Positions 1 through 12,400 of a stretch of 64,000 nt of DNA are shown here, piece by piece. A program made the translations under genes and the position numbers. The stretch is from Liolophura sinensis (Eukaryota; Mollusca; Polyplacophora; Chitonida; Chitonidae): contig NC_088295.1 in NCBI RefSeq assembly GCF_032854445.1, positions 68,555,249 to 68,619,248 on the forward strand, given 5' to 3'. The notes under the pieces were generated by a model. That model had not been told where the DNA came from. It searched no databases and saw nothing but the letters and a program-made list of their open reading frames with translations. The first letter of the stretch is position 1; every line of letters starts with the position of its first letter.

Positions 1-2188
1 TCCAGTAACACTTTCATGGCATCATGTACTAATAAATCTGGTTTCACCATTGATGTATATGCTAGGTCCCTAGTAGTGTCTACAAGGTGAATTTGTCTGT
101 CTTGTTTTCACTGGGTAGGTCATTTTCATGCCTAAAATGCTGGACTTCATAAGCAACCTTATTTTCACAAAGTCTGTGATATGTACATCTTCCACATTGT
201 CGGGAACTGGCCCGATATCATAAAATGTATGAAATTGTTTCGTCCATTTCGTATTAAATGATAGAAGATGTTATCTTTTAAGTTGAAGAAAAGTAAATGA
301 TTAAGATTTGGATATTGTTCGGCGGGACATACTTACATACAAAATGTAAGAAATTATTTTCCCCACGGCAAATTGTACATAAATAGATGTATTAAAGAAG
401 TGATTTATGGTAATCATGCTTGTTTGGCTGCTGTATGAAATTGATATGTAAAACTCACATTAAGAGAAGTGATACATTCAATACGGTCTTTCATGAATTG
501 CTGGTTTAACCCAGGTTTATAGCAAGTACAGGAGAAAGGTGAAACTTTTATTTATACAAGCTGCATTGTTTTACTTTTTACAAAGAGTCATATGAAGGTT
601 ACAGTGATCTCTGTATTAATTGTAGTTCTGAGGATCCGGTTGAGACTCTTAGTTTTATCTTTAACTTTGAATTATTTCACATACATGTGCTCCCCCAGTT
701 ATGTTTAAAAGAACACGTTTGTTTTCTGCATTTAAAACTTCACAAAAATATTCTTCCCTTCACCACCTCTTATTGGCTAAATTATACGGAAATAAGAGAT
801 GAATGGCATGTGCTTGTGTAGTGATCTGATCTAATTAGGGAATTGTATGTCTTTTCCACAGGTTGTGTTAAAAGAGGCCATACCAAAGATTTTAGGCAAA
901 CAATCCATATTCGCTACTTAAAGCTCAGATAATAGCCTTTCATAGTGTTAAGATGATCCTAAGGTTTTAAAAGGTCATAATGTGACCCGCTGTATAAATT
1001 AAAAGAGCTTTTTGTACAGTAACACATGCGTAGATGAACCTGATTTTTGTGGGGGAAAAATTTGATTGCATTTGCAATGATCGATTGTTTGCGAGAAATC
1101 TCTGATAGAGCCTCTTTACCTGGGTTATGGCAGTTTTAATCTTCTTTATCATTTTAGATAGTTTTATGTTATACACATACAACTTCCATACTAATCATAT
1201 TTTCATGGTAAACATATTCATCTCTGAGGGCTGACAGTACAGAGACAAACTTACATGTACCTGTACCAAGTTGTGATTTTTTAAGAGCATACCCTTTTGT
1301 GAATGTTCATGTGTGGTACTGGATTCTGGCTTTTTGTTCTTATCAGTTGTACTAAATGGATTCAATTTATTTGAAATATATCTCGATCATCACAAAACTG
1401 ACATTGGTAGGGTTGTGTGATGACGCATTTGACCATGGCTGTGTGAATTTTATAAAATTGTACATAAAAAATATGTACATTTACTAGAACTTTTTTCTGC
1501 CATCCATGTACAGTTGGAAGAGAGTCAGTCATAATATATACAATCACTGTAACCATAACATGCATGCATATATTGGTCATGGTGCTCTTCTCATAGAAAA
1601 ATAAACTTATTCCTGAACGTATCTATATTATGGAAATGTCTTTGTTGTATCTTTTATACCAACGGTTCATGTAATTTGTTTTATAAAATAGTCTGTGCTC
1701 TGAAAAAAAAAAACAAATATAGTTTTGGCCTTTGCATGTATCTTTAAGATCAAATAATCTAAACTTTTATCAAATGTTTTTTGGACGAAAAAAAAATTCT
1801 TCTCTTGTACGCCGATGCCATCGCTCAGAATATGACAATGGCTGAACAACCTGAAATTTCACAACAGTGGTGTTACACAATGATCAATGTACTAAATATC
1901 CATTTGCCATATACCAATTTTCTCAAATTTTCTTTGTGAGGTACATAATATGAGCAAATAGCTCCAATTCTCTCATCTCTCTTTAATAGCTGATAAAGAC
2001 AAACTGGCCAAATGAGGCCATGTGCAATGGGCATTTTACATCATGTAAGACCTTCCAGCAAGACAGATATTTCAACATGTCCGAAACAGATGTGTTGACC
2101 TAGAAATCTTGAGTTGGGTATACATGTATATGTGCCAAACAAGCTGGATGATTACACAATATCGTAACTGGACTTCACCTATTTACTT
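1..2188. other. Intergenic, nothing recognised
   Basis: AT-rich sequence with stop codons in all frames and no convincing exon, RNA gene or repeat. Short open frames exist but have neither protein-like composition nor splice context. It may include the 3' flank of a gene outside the window. Confidence 0.5.
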
Positions 2189-2412
2189 GATTGCATATTA
2201 TGCCGTAGTCATGAACATTTCACTTATAAGGTAGCCGCCAGCATTAATCTGGGAGGAAACTAGACACAGCTTGAGAAAACCCATGACCATCTGCAGGTTG
2301 CTGTCCCGCAGGCAACCCGGAAAGCATGTCAGCATGAGCTGGACTTGGAACTCACAGCGACTATAATGATGAGAGACAACTCCTGGATCACTGTGCTGCT
2401 CTATGGATAGCA
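2189..2412 (-). repeat. Degenerate tRNA-derived SINE
   Basis: The reverse complement aligns along its length with the better-preserved SINE copies at 4753-5027 and 45441-45707. It shares the 3' block around 'cacttataaggtagccgcc', the central block around 'ccatctgcaggttgctg' and the 5' block around 'ctggacttggaactcacag'. It is strongly diverged and the tRNA-like 5' end is eroded, so this is an old insertion. Confidence 0.75.
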
Positions 2413-2429
2413 CACTATTATCCATGAGG

Positions 2430-4740
2430 ACACGAAGGCCCCCGCATATCTATACTTAGGAATCAAATATTGGCCATCTCCTTGCACAAGCCACGATAAT
2501 AACAGAGAGTAACGTTTTCATTAAATATTGATGAAAATGACATCTGCTTATTTTATTTAATAAAGCCTTCGTTCAGGATATCATGAAGAACTCAACAATA
2601 ATACATAACAGCAGCTGTCCTATAAAACAAACGAAAAATGTTGTACATACTTGTATACATGTATATCTGATCACAGTGCACAACAAGTAATACACAAACT
2701 GCTACATTTACAGACAATATTCCAAATATACACACTGTGCAAATATTTACAAAAAATATTTACATGACCAGACTAGTCCAAGATGTCTCGAGGAAGAAAA
2801 CTTTGATGGCAATTCCAACCAGTGTAATACACAGTTCCTGACCAACTTGTTTCATAACGTGCGTAATTTACTTTCTTATGTAAAGACATTGGTCACACAT
2901 CAGAAGAAATTTATTACAAACAGTAGGCATTTATACATGTTCACGTGCTAAATTACAGCTTCACATAAGAAAAAAATAAAAACAAAAATCAAACGACGTT
3001 CATAAATAAGATATACTGGATGTGGATTGTGAGAATAGGCATTTAGTAATCAGCCTATTTAAGCAAACACACATACATTTAGGTGTATGTGCACAATGTA
3101 CTTCAAACTTCCGAATGGACTTGTCCTTCAGGTTCATGATCACTTCAGATATCGGACTTCATGCAATAAGACTAAAGAGGTGGCTAAACACAGATATGAT
3201 TTTATCCTCACAGAAAGTCACTGGTTACGATTTTTAAGACTAACCTGACAGAACAAGGAAGTCTATTTACATAATAAATACTAATATAAGTTATTTAGAT
3301 TCAGCAGTCACAAGTTGTTGTTCTGCATTTGTAAGCACCTCTGTTAAGGACTCGTGTATTGAGCAAACATTCACATAAACAGACACACCATTTAAAGAAG
3401 GTACTTCAGTTAGACAAATGGAGCAGAGCCTATTGCTTATGTAACTGACCCAGGTCAGTTTGGTGTGGGATACCAGACGGGCATGCAAGGCTTGATCAAG
3501 GTGAGCAGAAATACATTGTACAGTCCGCATAATTCTGTACTACATAATGCTAATATGCAACTCTTTCACACTGAGTAAAATTCTGGAGTTGTTACAGAGG
3601 TTGTAATTACGGTGATAGTTATCATTTTATCGGGATTCGCTGACCTCCGACAGATGAAATCCCACATCAAAAGGATACCCAATTTCTACGCCTTTTAGCA
3701 CGAAATAATAACTTTTGAATTAATTTTGTCAAAAAATAACTACATTTAGGTCAAAATAATAAGGATACCTTATTTCTTAAACTTTAAGCATATAATAACT
3801 TTTTAAAACTTTAATCACATAGTAGAGCTTTTTAACTAATTTTGCCATGCAATGATCATATTTATGATGAAATATACATTTTCTTACTTTCTTGTCTAGA
3901 CCATTTTTCTGAAATTTAAAATATATCTTACATATTTATATATGAAAGAAGAAGTTTCTCAGAATTTATTTCTTTGATCTTACTCAAAAATAATTCACTA
4001 ATAACATCATTTTCTCAGAACCTGATGAAACTAAGAATCATAACTTGCTGACTTTCTTGGGGTGAAACATCACTGATCACTATCTTGGTCACATCACAAG
4101 AGTCTTTCCTTGTAGCAATCCAGCCCCAATGTTATCATACAATGATATTTATAATGCTGTCTTGCTGAAATACCACACTGAGGGCACCACCCAGACACAG
4201 GGCACAAGTACTGATGATGGCCTGAGCAATATTTCCCATATCACTTTTTGTCCCTCATAACCTCACACTATCTTGTGTTTTCTGGCATTTCTATTCCAGA
4301 ATACTTAATAGAAATATAGTTCCTAAAGAAACAAAATGAAAAGAAAAAAGGTGTTGCTGGAAGAATAGTCCTGTGTGCAAATGATACAGAGTAAAACTAA
4401 TCAGGGTTCACTGATGCTAAAATGTATGTTGTTGTCGTCCAATACTGGACTGTCCACTGATTGCCATGCTGACAAGAAAAATGAGATTCTACAAGATTAC
4501 TATTCTCATATGGCGAGCACAAAGCCAGTGACGTGTCAATACTGTAGTTTTCAAACCCGTAGACCTAATAAGACTCAAGAGTGAACCCTGGTTTAATATA
4601 AGGGCTTCTTCATCTTATTAAGAACACTGACAATATTTCCTAATAGATGCAAAAATAGATGTACAAATGACTGCTAACAGTGTTTCTTTGGGAAATGTTC
4701 TGAGACAGCACAAGTTGGTGACCAACTTCGGAACTGTTTT
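2430..4740. other. Intergenic, nothing recognised
   Basis: Non-coding AT-rich DNA. Between about 3660 and 3860 there are loosely repeated phrases ('aaggatacc...atttct...', 'ataataacttttnaa') that may be a decayed tandem duplication. No gene is supported. Confidence 0.45.
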
Positions 4741-4752
4741 GCCACTATTTGA

Positions 4753-5027
4753 TTTTTTTTTTTTTTTTTTTTTTTGATTGGTGTTTTACGCCGTACTCAA
4801 GAATATTTCACTTATACGACGGCGGCCAGCATTATGGTGGGAGGAAACCGAGCAGAACCCGGGTGAAACCCACGACCATCCGCAGGTTGCTGATAGCCCT
4901 TCCCACGTACGGCCGGAGAGGAAGCTAGCATGAGCTGGACTTGAGCTCACAGCGACCGCATTGGTGAGAGGCTCCTGGGTCATTACGCTGTGCTAGCGCG
5001 CTAACCAACTGAGCCACGGAGGCCCCT
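4753..5027 (-). repeat. Full-length tRNA-derived SINE
   Basis: Read on the minus strand it begins with a tRNA-like head (ggcctccgtggctcagttgg, containing an A box), then a B box (gagctcaagtcc), a conserved middle, a conserved 3' end (ataagtgaaatattcttgag) and a poly-A tail. The flanks carry an 11-bp direct repeat, CCACTATTTGA, at 4742-4752 and 5028-5038. That is the target-site duplication of a retroposition event. The same family recurs at 2.2, 15.1, 29.6, 43.5, 45.4 and 52.1 kb. Confidence 0.92.
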
Positions 5028-5338
5028 CCACTATTTGAAATATGGTATATTGCAATATTAAAAACAAGTGTTAGAGAGTTACGAGAACAGTGCAAAATAG
5101 AATCTGTGCAACTAATTCCTGTTTTTAAATCTTCTTTTAACTGCTTTCCCTGAATTGTGATACTGAACAAAAGGGGGACTGGTGACATCACAAGGCAACC
5201 TCTGGGGCATCAGCAACCAGCTGTTCCATTGCACTATCTGCAACAGATCAAAGACATCAAATTAAGCATTATTACTTTAAAAAAAATTCAATAAACCATA
5301 AAGGCAGACTTGGAAAGGTGGCAATTACATGTGACTTT

Positions 5339-6092
5339 TGTTATGTGCACGACTGCCGTCAGTTTCTAAATTTAGCTTGCCACTGTTTACATACGCCGAG
5401 TTCAGCGCCTGCTATCTGCCTCTATCTTAGAATATTCCAGAATGCGCTCAGTTCGGTGCCTGTTTGTTTACATCAAGTGTTCAGGAATTTTCTTATTCTA
5501 GACAATTCCACCAGGCTATATAAGATCTATGAAAGCAGGTCAAAAGGAGAGAAAGGAGAATTATTGAGAGTTTGGATGCTTTTGCTGTGCATTACTTTAG
5601 TAGGCCTTTTGTGCTGAATTTTGGTGTCTTTATAGCCTCTGGCTTTGTTATATCCTATCTCCACCGAGCACTTGTTCAGTCTGAACTTGTATGTTTAATT
5701 TGTGCTCTTGTATACACAGTGCTTATTAGTACACGGACCCTGTCTGTGGAATTTTGTGTATATTTCGTCATACACTCAGGTATACTGTGGATTTTCCCTC
5801 TTGTGAATTTGTCTCTGAGCATTTATGCCTGTGTGGTATATATTGTGGAATATATGCATCCGTTTGGATTTGACACCGTAAGTACTTTAGTATTTGTATA
5901 GATACTGCTATCCTTTCTTGTTAAACTTAAGTACTTTAGTATTTGTATAAGTCTTATTATCTGTTCTTGTTAAAGCTAATAAATTGTTGTAAAATAAAAT
6001 CTGCTGGTTTTGGTTACTTTTTTGTGCGGCTAAACTGCCGTGTATTTTGAACAAGCCATCTCTTTATAATACAGACAGTTTGGGTCGTAACA
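5339..6092 (+). mobile_element. Solo LTR of a Ty3/gypsy-like retrotransposon
   Basis: A 754-bp block starts TGTTATG and ends CGTAACA, the near-palindromic termini usual for Ty3/gypsy LTRs. It is flanked by the 4-bp duplication CTTT (5335-5338 and 6093-6096). Inside are a TATA box (TATATAAG, 5517-5524) and polyadenylation signals AATAAA at 5978 and 5993, in the order expected of U3-R-U5. A roughly 50-bp tandem duplication ('agtactttagtatttgtat') lies at 5878-5976. No internal retrotransposon sequence adjoins it, so a solo LTR left by recombination is the simplest reading. The 99- and 109-codon open frames inside it are not thought to be genes. Family assignment is inferred from the ends only. 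Confidence 0.72.
5517..5524 (+). promoter_or_regulatory. TATA box of the solo LTR
   Basis: TATATAAG lies about 180 bp inside the LTR with AATAAA signals about 460 bp downstream. It could drive plus-strand transcription toward the convergent 3' end of the CARF gene. Activity is not shown. Confidence 0.5.
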
Positions 6093-6202
6093 CTTTGTAC
6101 AACTAAAAGTATCAAAATGAACAACTTCATCATTAGAATGTTGTTAATAAAGGAAGACTTCTTGCTTGATATCTGGTGATCTGTCAACAAGACTATCACT
6201 CC

Positions 6203-6442
6203 TTATTTGGTCCTGCTTGATGTACCTGTGGAGATGTTTGCTTCACCATCACCCTGCTTTACATCTAAGGCCTCTTCCCCTGTTGGTGCCACACCCATCA
6301 TCCCCGTCTCTCCAGATGTCATCTCTATGGTCCCCAGGGGCAGAGTTTCAGTCGGCTGTTCAATGTCACTTGTCTCTTCTGGCTGCTCTGATGGGGCACT
6401 CTCGGCACTCTCCTGTGATGACTGAACTTGAGAGGACTGGAG
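6203..6442 (-). CDS. CARF: CARF coding exon 11 (C-terminus)
   Basis: Acceptor cttctgtttcag, then CTCCAG in phase 0. Encodes residues 575-653, rich in Ser, Glu, Gln and Thr, ending SSRTK and TAA at 6203-6205. No known fold; an acidic, disordered tail. The 3' UTR end was not located and may run toward the solo LTR. Confidence 0.85.
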   Translation of the reverse strand, partial: LQSSQVQSSQESAESAPSEQPEETSDIEQPTETLPLGTIEMTSGETGMMGVAPTGEEALDVKQGDGEANISTGTSSRTK

Positions 6443-9400
6443 CTGAAACAGAAGTTTTGCATACACCAGAGTTCAGCATTTGCTATTAACAAACATGCAT
6501 ACATTCTCAGATCTTAAGTAATGTTAAATAAAATGAGAAGGCTGTGAACTTTAAAAAGTAATAGGTTAAAATGTTTAGATCTGATGCCAAGAGCATATCC
6601 ATATAAAGCAGGAAATTAAAAATGTATGGGTACATATAAAGTACAAACCTGTTTCAGTCAATCATGTAAACACAGAAGAAATCTTGCTTGGGTCCAATTA
6701 ATTTACATTTCTTGATGAGCTTTTCACTTCAAATATAAGTAAAACTTATGCAGAGTGCTGATCTGTGACTTAGGTCTTCCAAATACATGTATGAGTGTAC
6801 ATGTATTCCTCCACCCCTCAACCCCAACCCCCTTCCCAACAACAACCTCATCCCCCTCCCCCACCACCATACCCCTAGGAACATGGAAGGGTGGAGTTAT
6901 TAAAGGAATACTGTCAAGAAAATAAATTATTTGTGCCTCCAAACTGTTTAAAAAGATCATATTGATAGTATTTGGGCCCCTGTAACCACAAACGGCCTGC
7001 TTGTAGTCGTTCTGATGCAACCGGCGACGAATACCGCTCGGCTGAATATGCATATTGTGAATTTCAAAGCGAGGCTGCTGAGCCCGTGACGTCACGGTAA
7101 GAAGACTCTGGCTCCATGCGTGCAGAAGTTCTATAATAGAAGGCTATAAACACGCGACCAAAAGGCATTTATTTCGACCCAAATTTGCTGTTGTTTGAGA
7201 AATTTTTGAAAGGTAGTTATGCCTGTGATCTGTGCAGCTTACGGATGCAACAGTCAGCTTGTCAAGGGAGGTGGAATTTCTTTCTTTGCCTTTCCAAAAG
7301 ATGCGACCACGAGGAAAGTCTGGCTTCATTATTGCAAGAGGGACTTCGATCTCAAGTACCACCACAAACTGTGCAGTAAGCATTTCTCCAAATGCATGTT
7401 TGATCGAGACCCAGAGAAGTTGGCGAGCCTGGGCTATGAAAATGCAGTAGCACGGCTAACAACAGTTGCTGTACCGGACATTCCCCTGTCAATTGAGATA
7501 TCGAGTCCTTTGTCTGAAGTACCGAAACAACAACAACAACAACAATAAAGCCTTTGTGTTCTGTGATGCAATTTATATCTAGCTGCTCTTCGTCAGTCAT
7601 TTCTATTATCCTTGGCACTTCCTGACAGCAAAGGCATTCTACGTTAGTTGGCATAATATCACAGTTCTCACAATCACACCTGAAAATAAACAGATTTGAT
7701 ATTCAGAGAAGATCATACATATGTTGGTACAGATTCCTTGATGCGATGAGAAGCGGATTCAAAGCTTCAGCTGTCGGCGTAACATATTTGCTGTTGTACA
7801 AATATGCACCTCGATAAATTTTTACTTACATATTCGGACATTTAGACCAAGTTTACGTGAATCTCAAAAGACTGAATCTTATGATTTAATCGTAATATTT
7901 GACATGTGGGTTAACACAGACCTCTGAATCAAGGCATTACCTCAAAGCCGAGGATATTAGGGCACTAACCTGCTTGAGGCACCGGCAGGGACAAAGTGAT
8001 AAATAACACAGGAAGGGAAAGAAAAGTGACACCGGGCCATAATTTGAGAGCTACGGCTTATAGGCCTAGTAACCAGAAATTACAGTATGCTTATCGTTTT
8101 CTGTTTGTGAACTTCAACAAAACCTAGTTTTGCACTTAAAATGCTGTGATTTAAAGGTCTGTATTAACTCCCGTGATATTTTGAAAATGCCAGGATACCT
8201 GCGACCAATTTATTTGATAGGCTGTTGAAGCCGTACTCAAGAATATTTCATTTCTGCCACGGCGGCCAGCATAAGGCCATATAGTGCCAGCAAATCGGAA
8301 AATAGCAAGGAATTAACTGAGATAAAATGTAGTCACCAGGTCAAATTGTCGGTCCGAAAATCTTCTGGTTTCTGACAGCTGTCGACGTGGTCAGACTCGC
8401 TGTCGGATGAATGAGGGGAACGGTTTACTGGGCTGAATTCATGGGTTCCACGCGCTGAATCCGTTCGTATAGGATCATACATGTACGGGTCTATAGGTGG
8501 TATACACATTGGAATTTCTAGTATGTCCGTTTCACAGTCTGACATTATTTTATTTTGGTATTTTCGCGCCTAAGATCGTATGTGGTATGTGAAACAGTGT
8601 TGTTCAGTATGGGCCCGTTCTTACGGTGACGTCACTGGGATCACGTGACGGGCACCTCATTAACTCCACTCTGGCTGACGGCTCCCTAGCGTGAGAGCCG
8701 ACTATCGCCGTGGGAAGCGAGTCCAGGGGTAAACAAACATCCAGGTTCGTTATAATGAGGGATTATGAGGTAATTATTAAATAAATACCGATGATCATAA
8801 GACCTTGACAGTATTCCTTTAATTTATTTTATTGGTCTTTAAGCCATTCTCTCTAATATTTCACTTACTAACCCCAAGAGAAACCCCAAAAAGGTGGAGG
8901 GGTGGAGGTTGGATAGGAGCTGGGCTGTCTCTGGGGCCCATGTATTAAATGTCCTACCTTAACCACGCCCCCACAGCCCCCTGGGAACATAGACGGGTGG
9001 AGATTAGAGAGGAGCTGAGCTGTCTCTGGGGTCAATGTGTTACTGATCTGGGTTGTCCCATCACTCAAATGGGTCTCTATCCTCGATATCACATGATGAC
9101 CATCTAAAACATAAAACACATCATTCGTCAGGAGGATCACTATCATGTAACTGTAACATCCTGATAATTTTATTATCATTGTTCCTTTCATACAACATTT
9201 CACAACGGCTGATTACAGCGTTATTGTTCGGTTTTTGTTGTACATGTAACCGGTGCTTGGTCACATGACCAGATGGCATCCATATTTGTTTATGAGTGAA
9301 CGCTGATAAAAACTCTGGGGCGAAACAGGTAAAGATCCAATTTTATGCAGCATCCTCTACAGGAAAATTGTGTAATATAATTGGGAAAATGTCTATGGCA

Positions 9401-12400
9401 TTTAGTACAGAAGTTGTTTACAACTGTGTGTCAATGTTACTGTAAATTTGATGACCACAAGTTGTGTAACTGTAAGCACCTGATCTTCTCCATTCCCTGT
9501 GAAAGGAGTGAACATTTGTACAGCCTTAAGCAGTTGTCAAGTGAGCAGCCATGCAGGTAGTTTGTCAAGATTTGTTTTGTAGTTCGAAAAATTAATGACA
9601 TGTGTCAGGGATTTTGTGTGACTGTGTGCTGCAGTAACCTCTGTGAGCATACTGCCGTTAGCCATCCAGTTCATTAGTAGTATAGTAAGAGGTTTTCAAT
9701 TCGTATTGGATTACCATTATAGAAAAACACAAATATATTACTTCTACATAATGGAGCTGGATGTGCTGTATCATTTTTGACTAAGACAAAATACTGTGAG
9801 AACATTTCCAGTCTCATTAAACTAAGCTGGATCATTTCCTACCACCACTACATTCACAGCACTTGAAAACACTGCATATCACAAATGGAGCCAGAGTTGC
9901 CTCCCTTGATCAACATGTTCCGTCTGTACCCACCTTCCCCTGGGTGTTGGGTGAGGGTGACAGTGACAGTCTCCGGGGTAGGCCCGTCCCCCTCTGCCCC
10001 AGGCTGACCTGTCCACAGTGTGTTGTCCACCTGTTTAATCTCGGTCACCTCCTGGTCATCTGAGACCCCATCAGTAGATGGTAGCACTTCCAGGTTCACC
10101 TGGCAATACACACCATCAGACATCATACACCTACATCATTTATTTAATAAACCTGATTTGATTTTCACATTTTTTACTACATAGTGGTGGTTATACTTAA
10201 GTTTAGATAAAAATGGATGTATGCATTATTTAAACTGCAGATTCACTGCGTAGTCAAAAAGTTTCACCATATCATCTTTCAACTAAATTCTCTGTTCAGT
10301 TAACAGTAACCATTTCAGTACAAACTTATCTCCCCTGACAAAGAAAGCTGGTCACCATACCATTGCTAAATGTGTATGATTTTTTTAGGGGAACTTACTA
10401 ATTTGCCATTACTGGTAGACATAGTCACAGTGACTGAATAATGAAACAGCAACTCCAAAGTCACAAAGCAAGCCTGTTTCCAGGCAAAGCAACATGCAAG
10501 CCAATTGAATAATAAAATGTAGCATACTCTCAACATCAGCACATGTATGAGACACAGTTAATGCTCGGGTGGGTTAGTAGATAAGTAACAGCATTTGTCC
10601 CATTTTAATTTCAAGCCGTGATGTGAATATAACTCTACCGTAGGTGCCGTTAGGGCTAGTGTCCCATTCTCTATGTCGGTCATGGCTAGATGGATGTGGT
10701 TTTTAAGGTCATTGACAGTAGGGAAGTAGCTCAGGTCATGTCGCTCAGGTTGATCAGTGGATCCTGAGAAAAGAACCCTGCTTACAAAATTCCTGCAATA
10801 AATTACAAAATTTATTATAAAAAAATGCAACAAATGCGTCTACAAGAAATATCTGACAGAAAAGACATGTTCATCAATAACACAGTACAGTAGAGTAAAT
10901 CCCATACATCACAAAGAATTATATCACCTTTTATCAACATCAACAACAAAACACAGCAGGCATTTCAATAGCTTCTAAAAACCTTGAAAAGTAAAGTTAT
11001 CTGACATGCCTATAACTTACATACAGTAAATGCCTTTTTATTCGCGTGGTAGTAACACTTGCCGATGTCGGGCAAACACATTTCCATGCCATCGAATATA
11101 AAACCGATGTAAGTAATTTATTAATGTAGCATGCGTAACAGTTATGAATTCGTTAACAAGTACTACAGTTCTAATACTTGTTCAAACACATTAAATAGAA
11201 ATACCTAATTAGAATGTTGTTGTTGCTGATTTATTGCTGTGGTTAGAGACATACAAATCGATAATTCGTACAGGGCATGATGAAAAAATTCCGAATGCTA
11301 CAAGAATACGAAGCTGGTTCAGGGAAAGTGGATTATATGTCAGACATATGTGATCCGATATTCATATGATGAGAGAGTGGCTGTTTTTTATCGACTGTAC
11401 TTGCCTTCCAGTCAGATCACCTTTCCAACGCGCCCGATAAATCGCTCGGGGGTTTCCGCACTTCAAACTTCCTTCTCATAATGATTTCTGAGAAATTTAC
11501 TCAAATCTGGCACAGTTCACTCAAAGTTTCACTCACAGTGGGATTTATTTATATCACATTATATGTCTCCTAGAGTGAGTGACACAAATAATTGCTAACA
11601 GCAGGTTAAAGGCTTAGTCATATAAAGATTAACAGTCTTCAAAAGATAAAAAGCTTAGGAGGATTAACTTCCTTTGTCTGATCAAATTACTGCTTTGTAC
11701 AGAATTTTTGTCACATCTTACAGGTACAAACAAGTTTAAATGATAACATTGTTACTTGAATGCTTGAGTTGTCTACTTGATGTTTCTGTATTGAAGTTTG
11801 ATCAGTTGTCCAAAAATTCTGTTAAGATCCGCAAAAGTTGATTCCTGTGAATGTGTCTTCTTACCAAATCTGCGCGTTTATGCCCCTGAGTAAAAAGGCA
11901 TTTACAGCATATAAAGCAATGTTTCTGTTTCGCAGCAAAACTCTCTCCAACTTAACAGCAACTGTAAGTGGAGAACAACTGAGAACAAGCTTTAGTTCTA
12001 GGAAACATCTACATGTCTGCATGAGAACAAATAATTTGCAATGGCAGTGATGTCAAAGTCACCTATAGCATGATGATAAGAATTACTGAAATCTCACTGT
12101 TCCTCTGCCACTAACCTCACAGCCTTCCTGACTGCATACAACCGAGTCTCTCCGGAGGCGACCAACTCTCGGATTTTGGTTGCCACTTGAGGATGAAGTC
12201 TCTGACCAGACTGCTCATCAGTGGTTTCCCGGCTTCCTGTTGTGTGGAATTCATGAGCTTTGTCCGTGGGCAGCTGTACGTAAAACCTAAGGGAAATCAA
12301 TTGAAAGCTTTGTTATCATTTTTATTCTCCAGCTAGGTTCACAAGGATTGGCATTTTTCTCTTACTTTTTCATTTACAGAATACATGAACAAATAATCAT

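Larger units (their letters stand above)
6904..8818. mobile_element. Kolobok-like DNA transposon with TTAA duplications
   Basis: A 1915-bp element sits in the last CARF intron. Its ends are inverted repeats, AGGAATACTGTCAAG at 6904-6918 and its reverse complement at 8804-8818. They are flanked on both sides by TTAA (6900-6903 and 8819-8822). TTAA duplications together with a THAP-domain protein are the signature of the Kolobok superfamily; piggyBac also uses TTAA but lacks THAP. It carries two convergent genes: a THAP protein (7219-7548, +) and a two-exon protein with a P2X7-C-like domain (8545-7546, -). No transposase catalytic core is visible, so it is probably a non-autonomous or deleted copy. 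Palindromic GTGACGTCAC sites lie at matching distances from each end. Confidence 0.8.

Noticed and set aside
5318-5901. Two overlapping open frames of 99 and 109 codons with hydrophobic stretches
   Set aside because: They lie inside the solo LTR, span its TATA box and repeat, and have no protein family pattern.
6166-6489. Plus-strand open frames over the last CARF exon
   Set aside because: Mirror frames of a real minus-strand exon with correct splice site and phase.
11025-11400. Transposon end around cagtaaatgcctttttattcgcg
   Set aside because: No matching inverted terminus or target duplication was found nearby.
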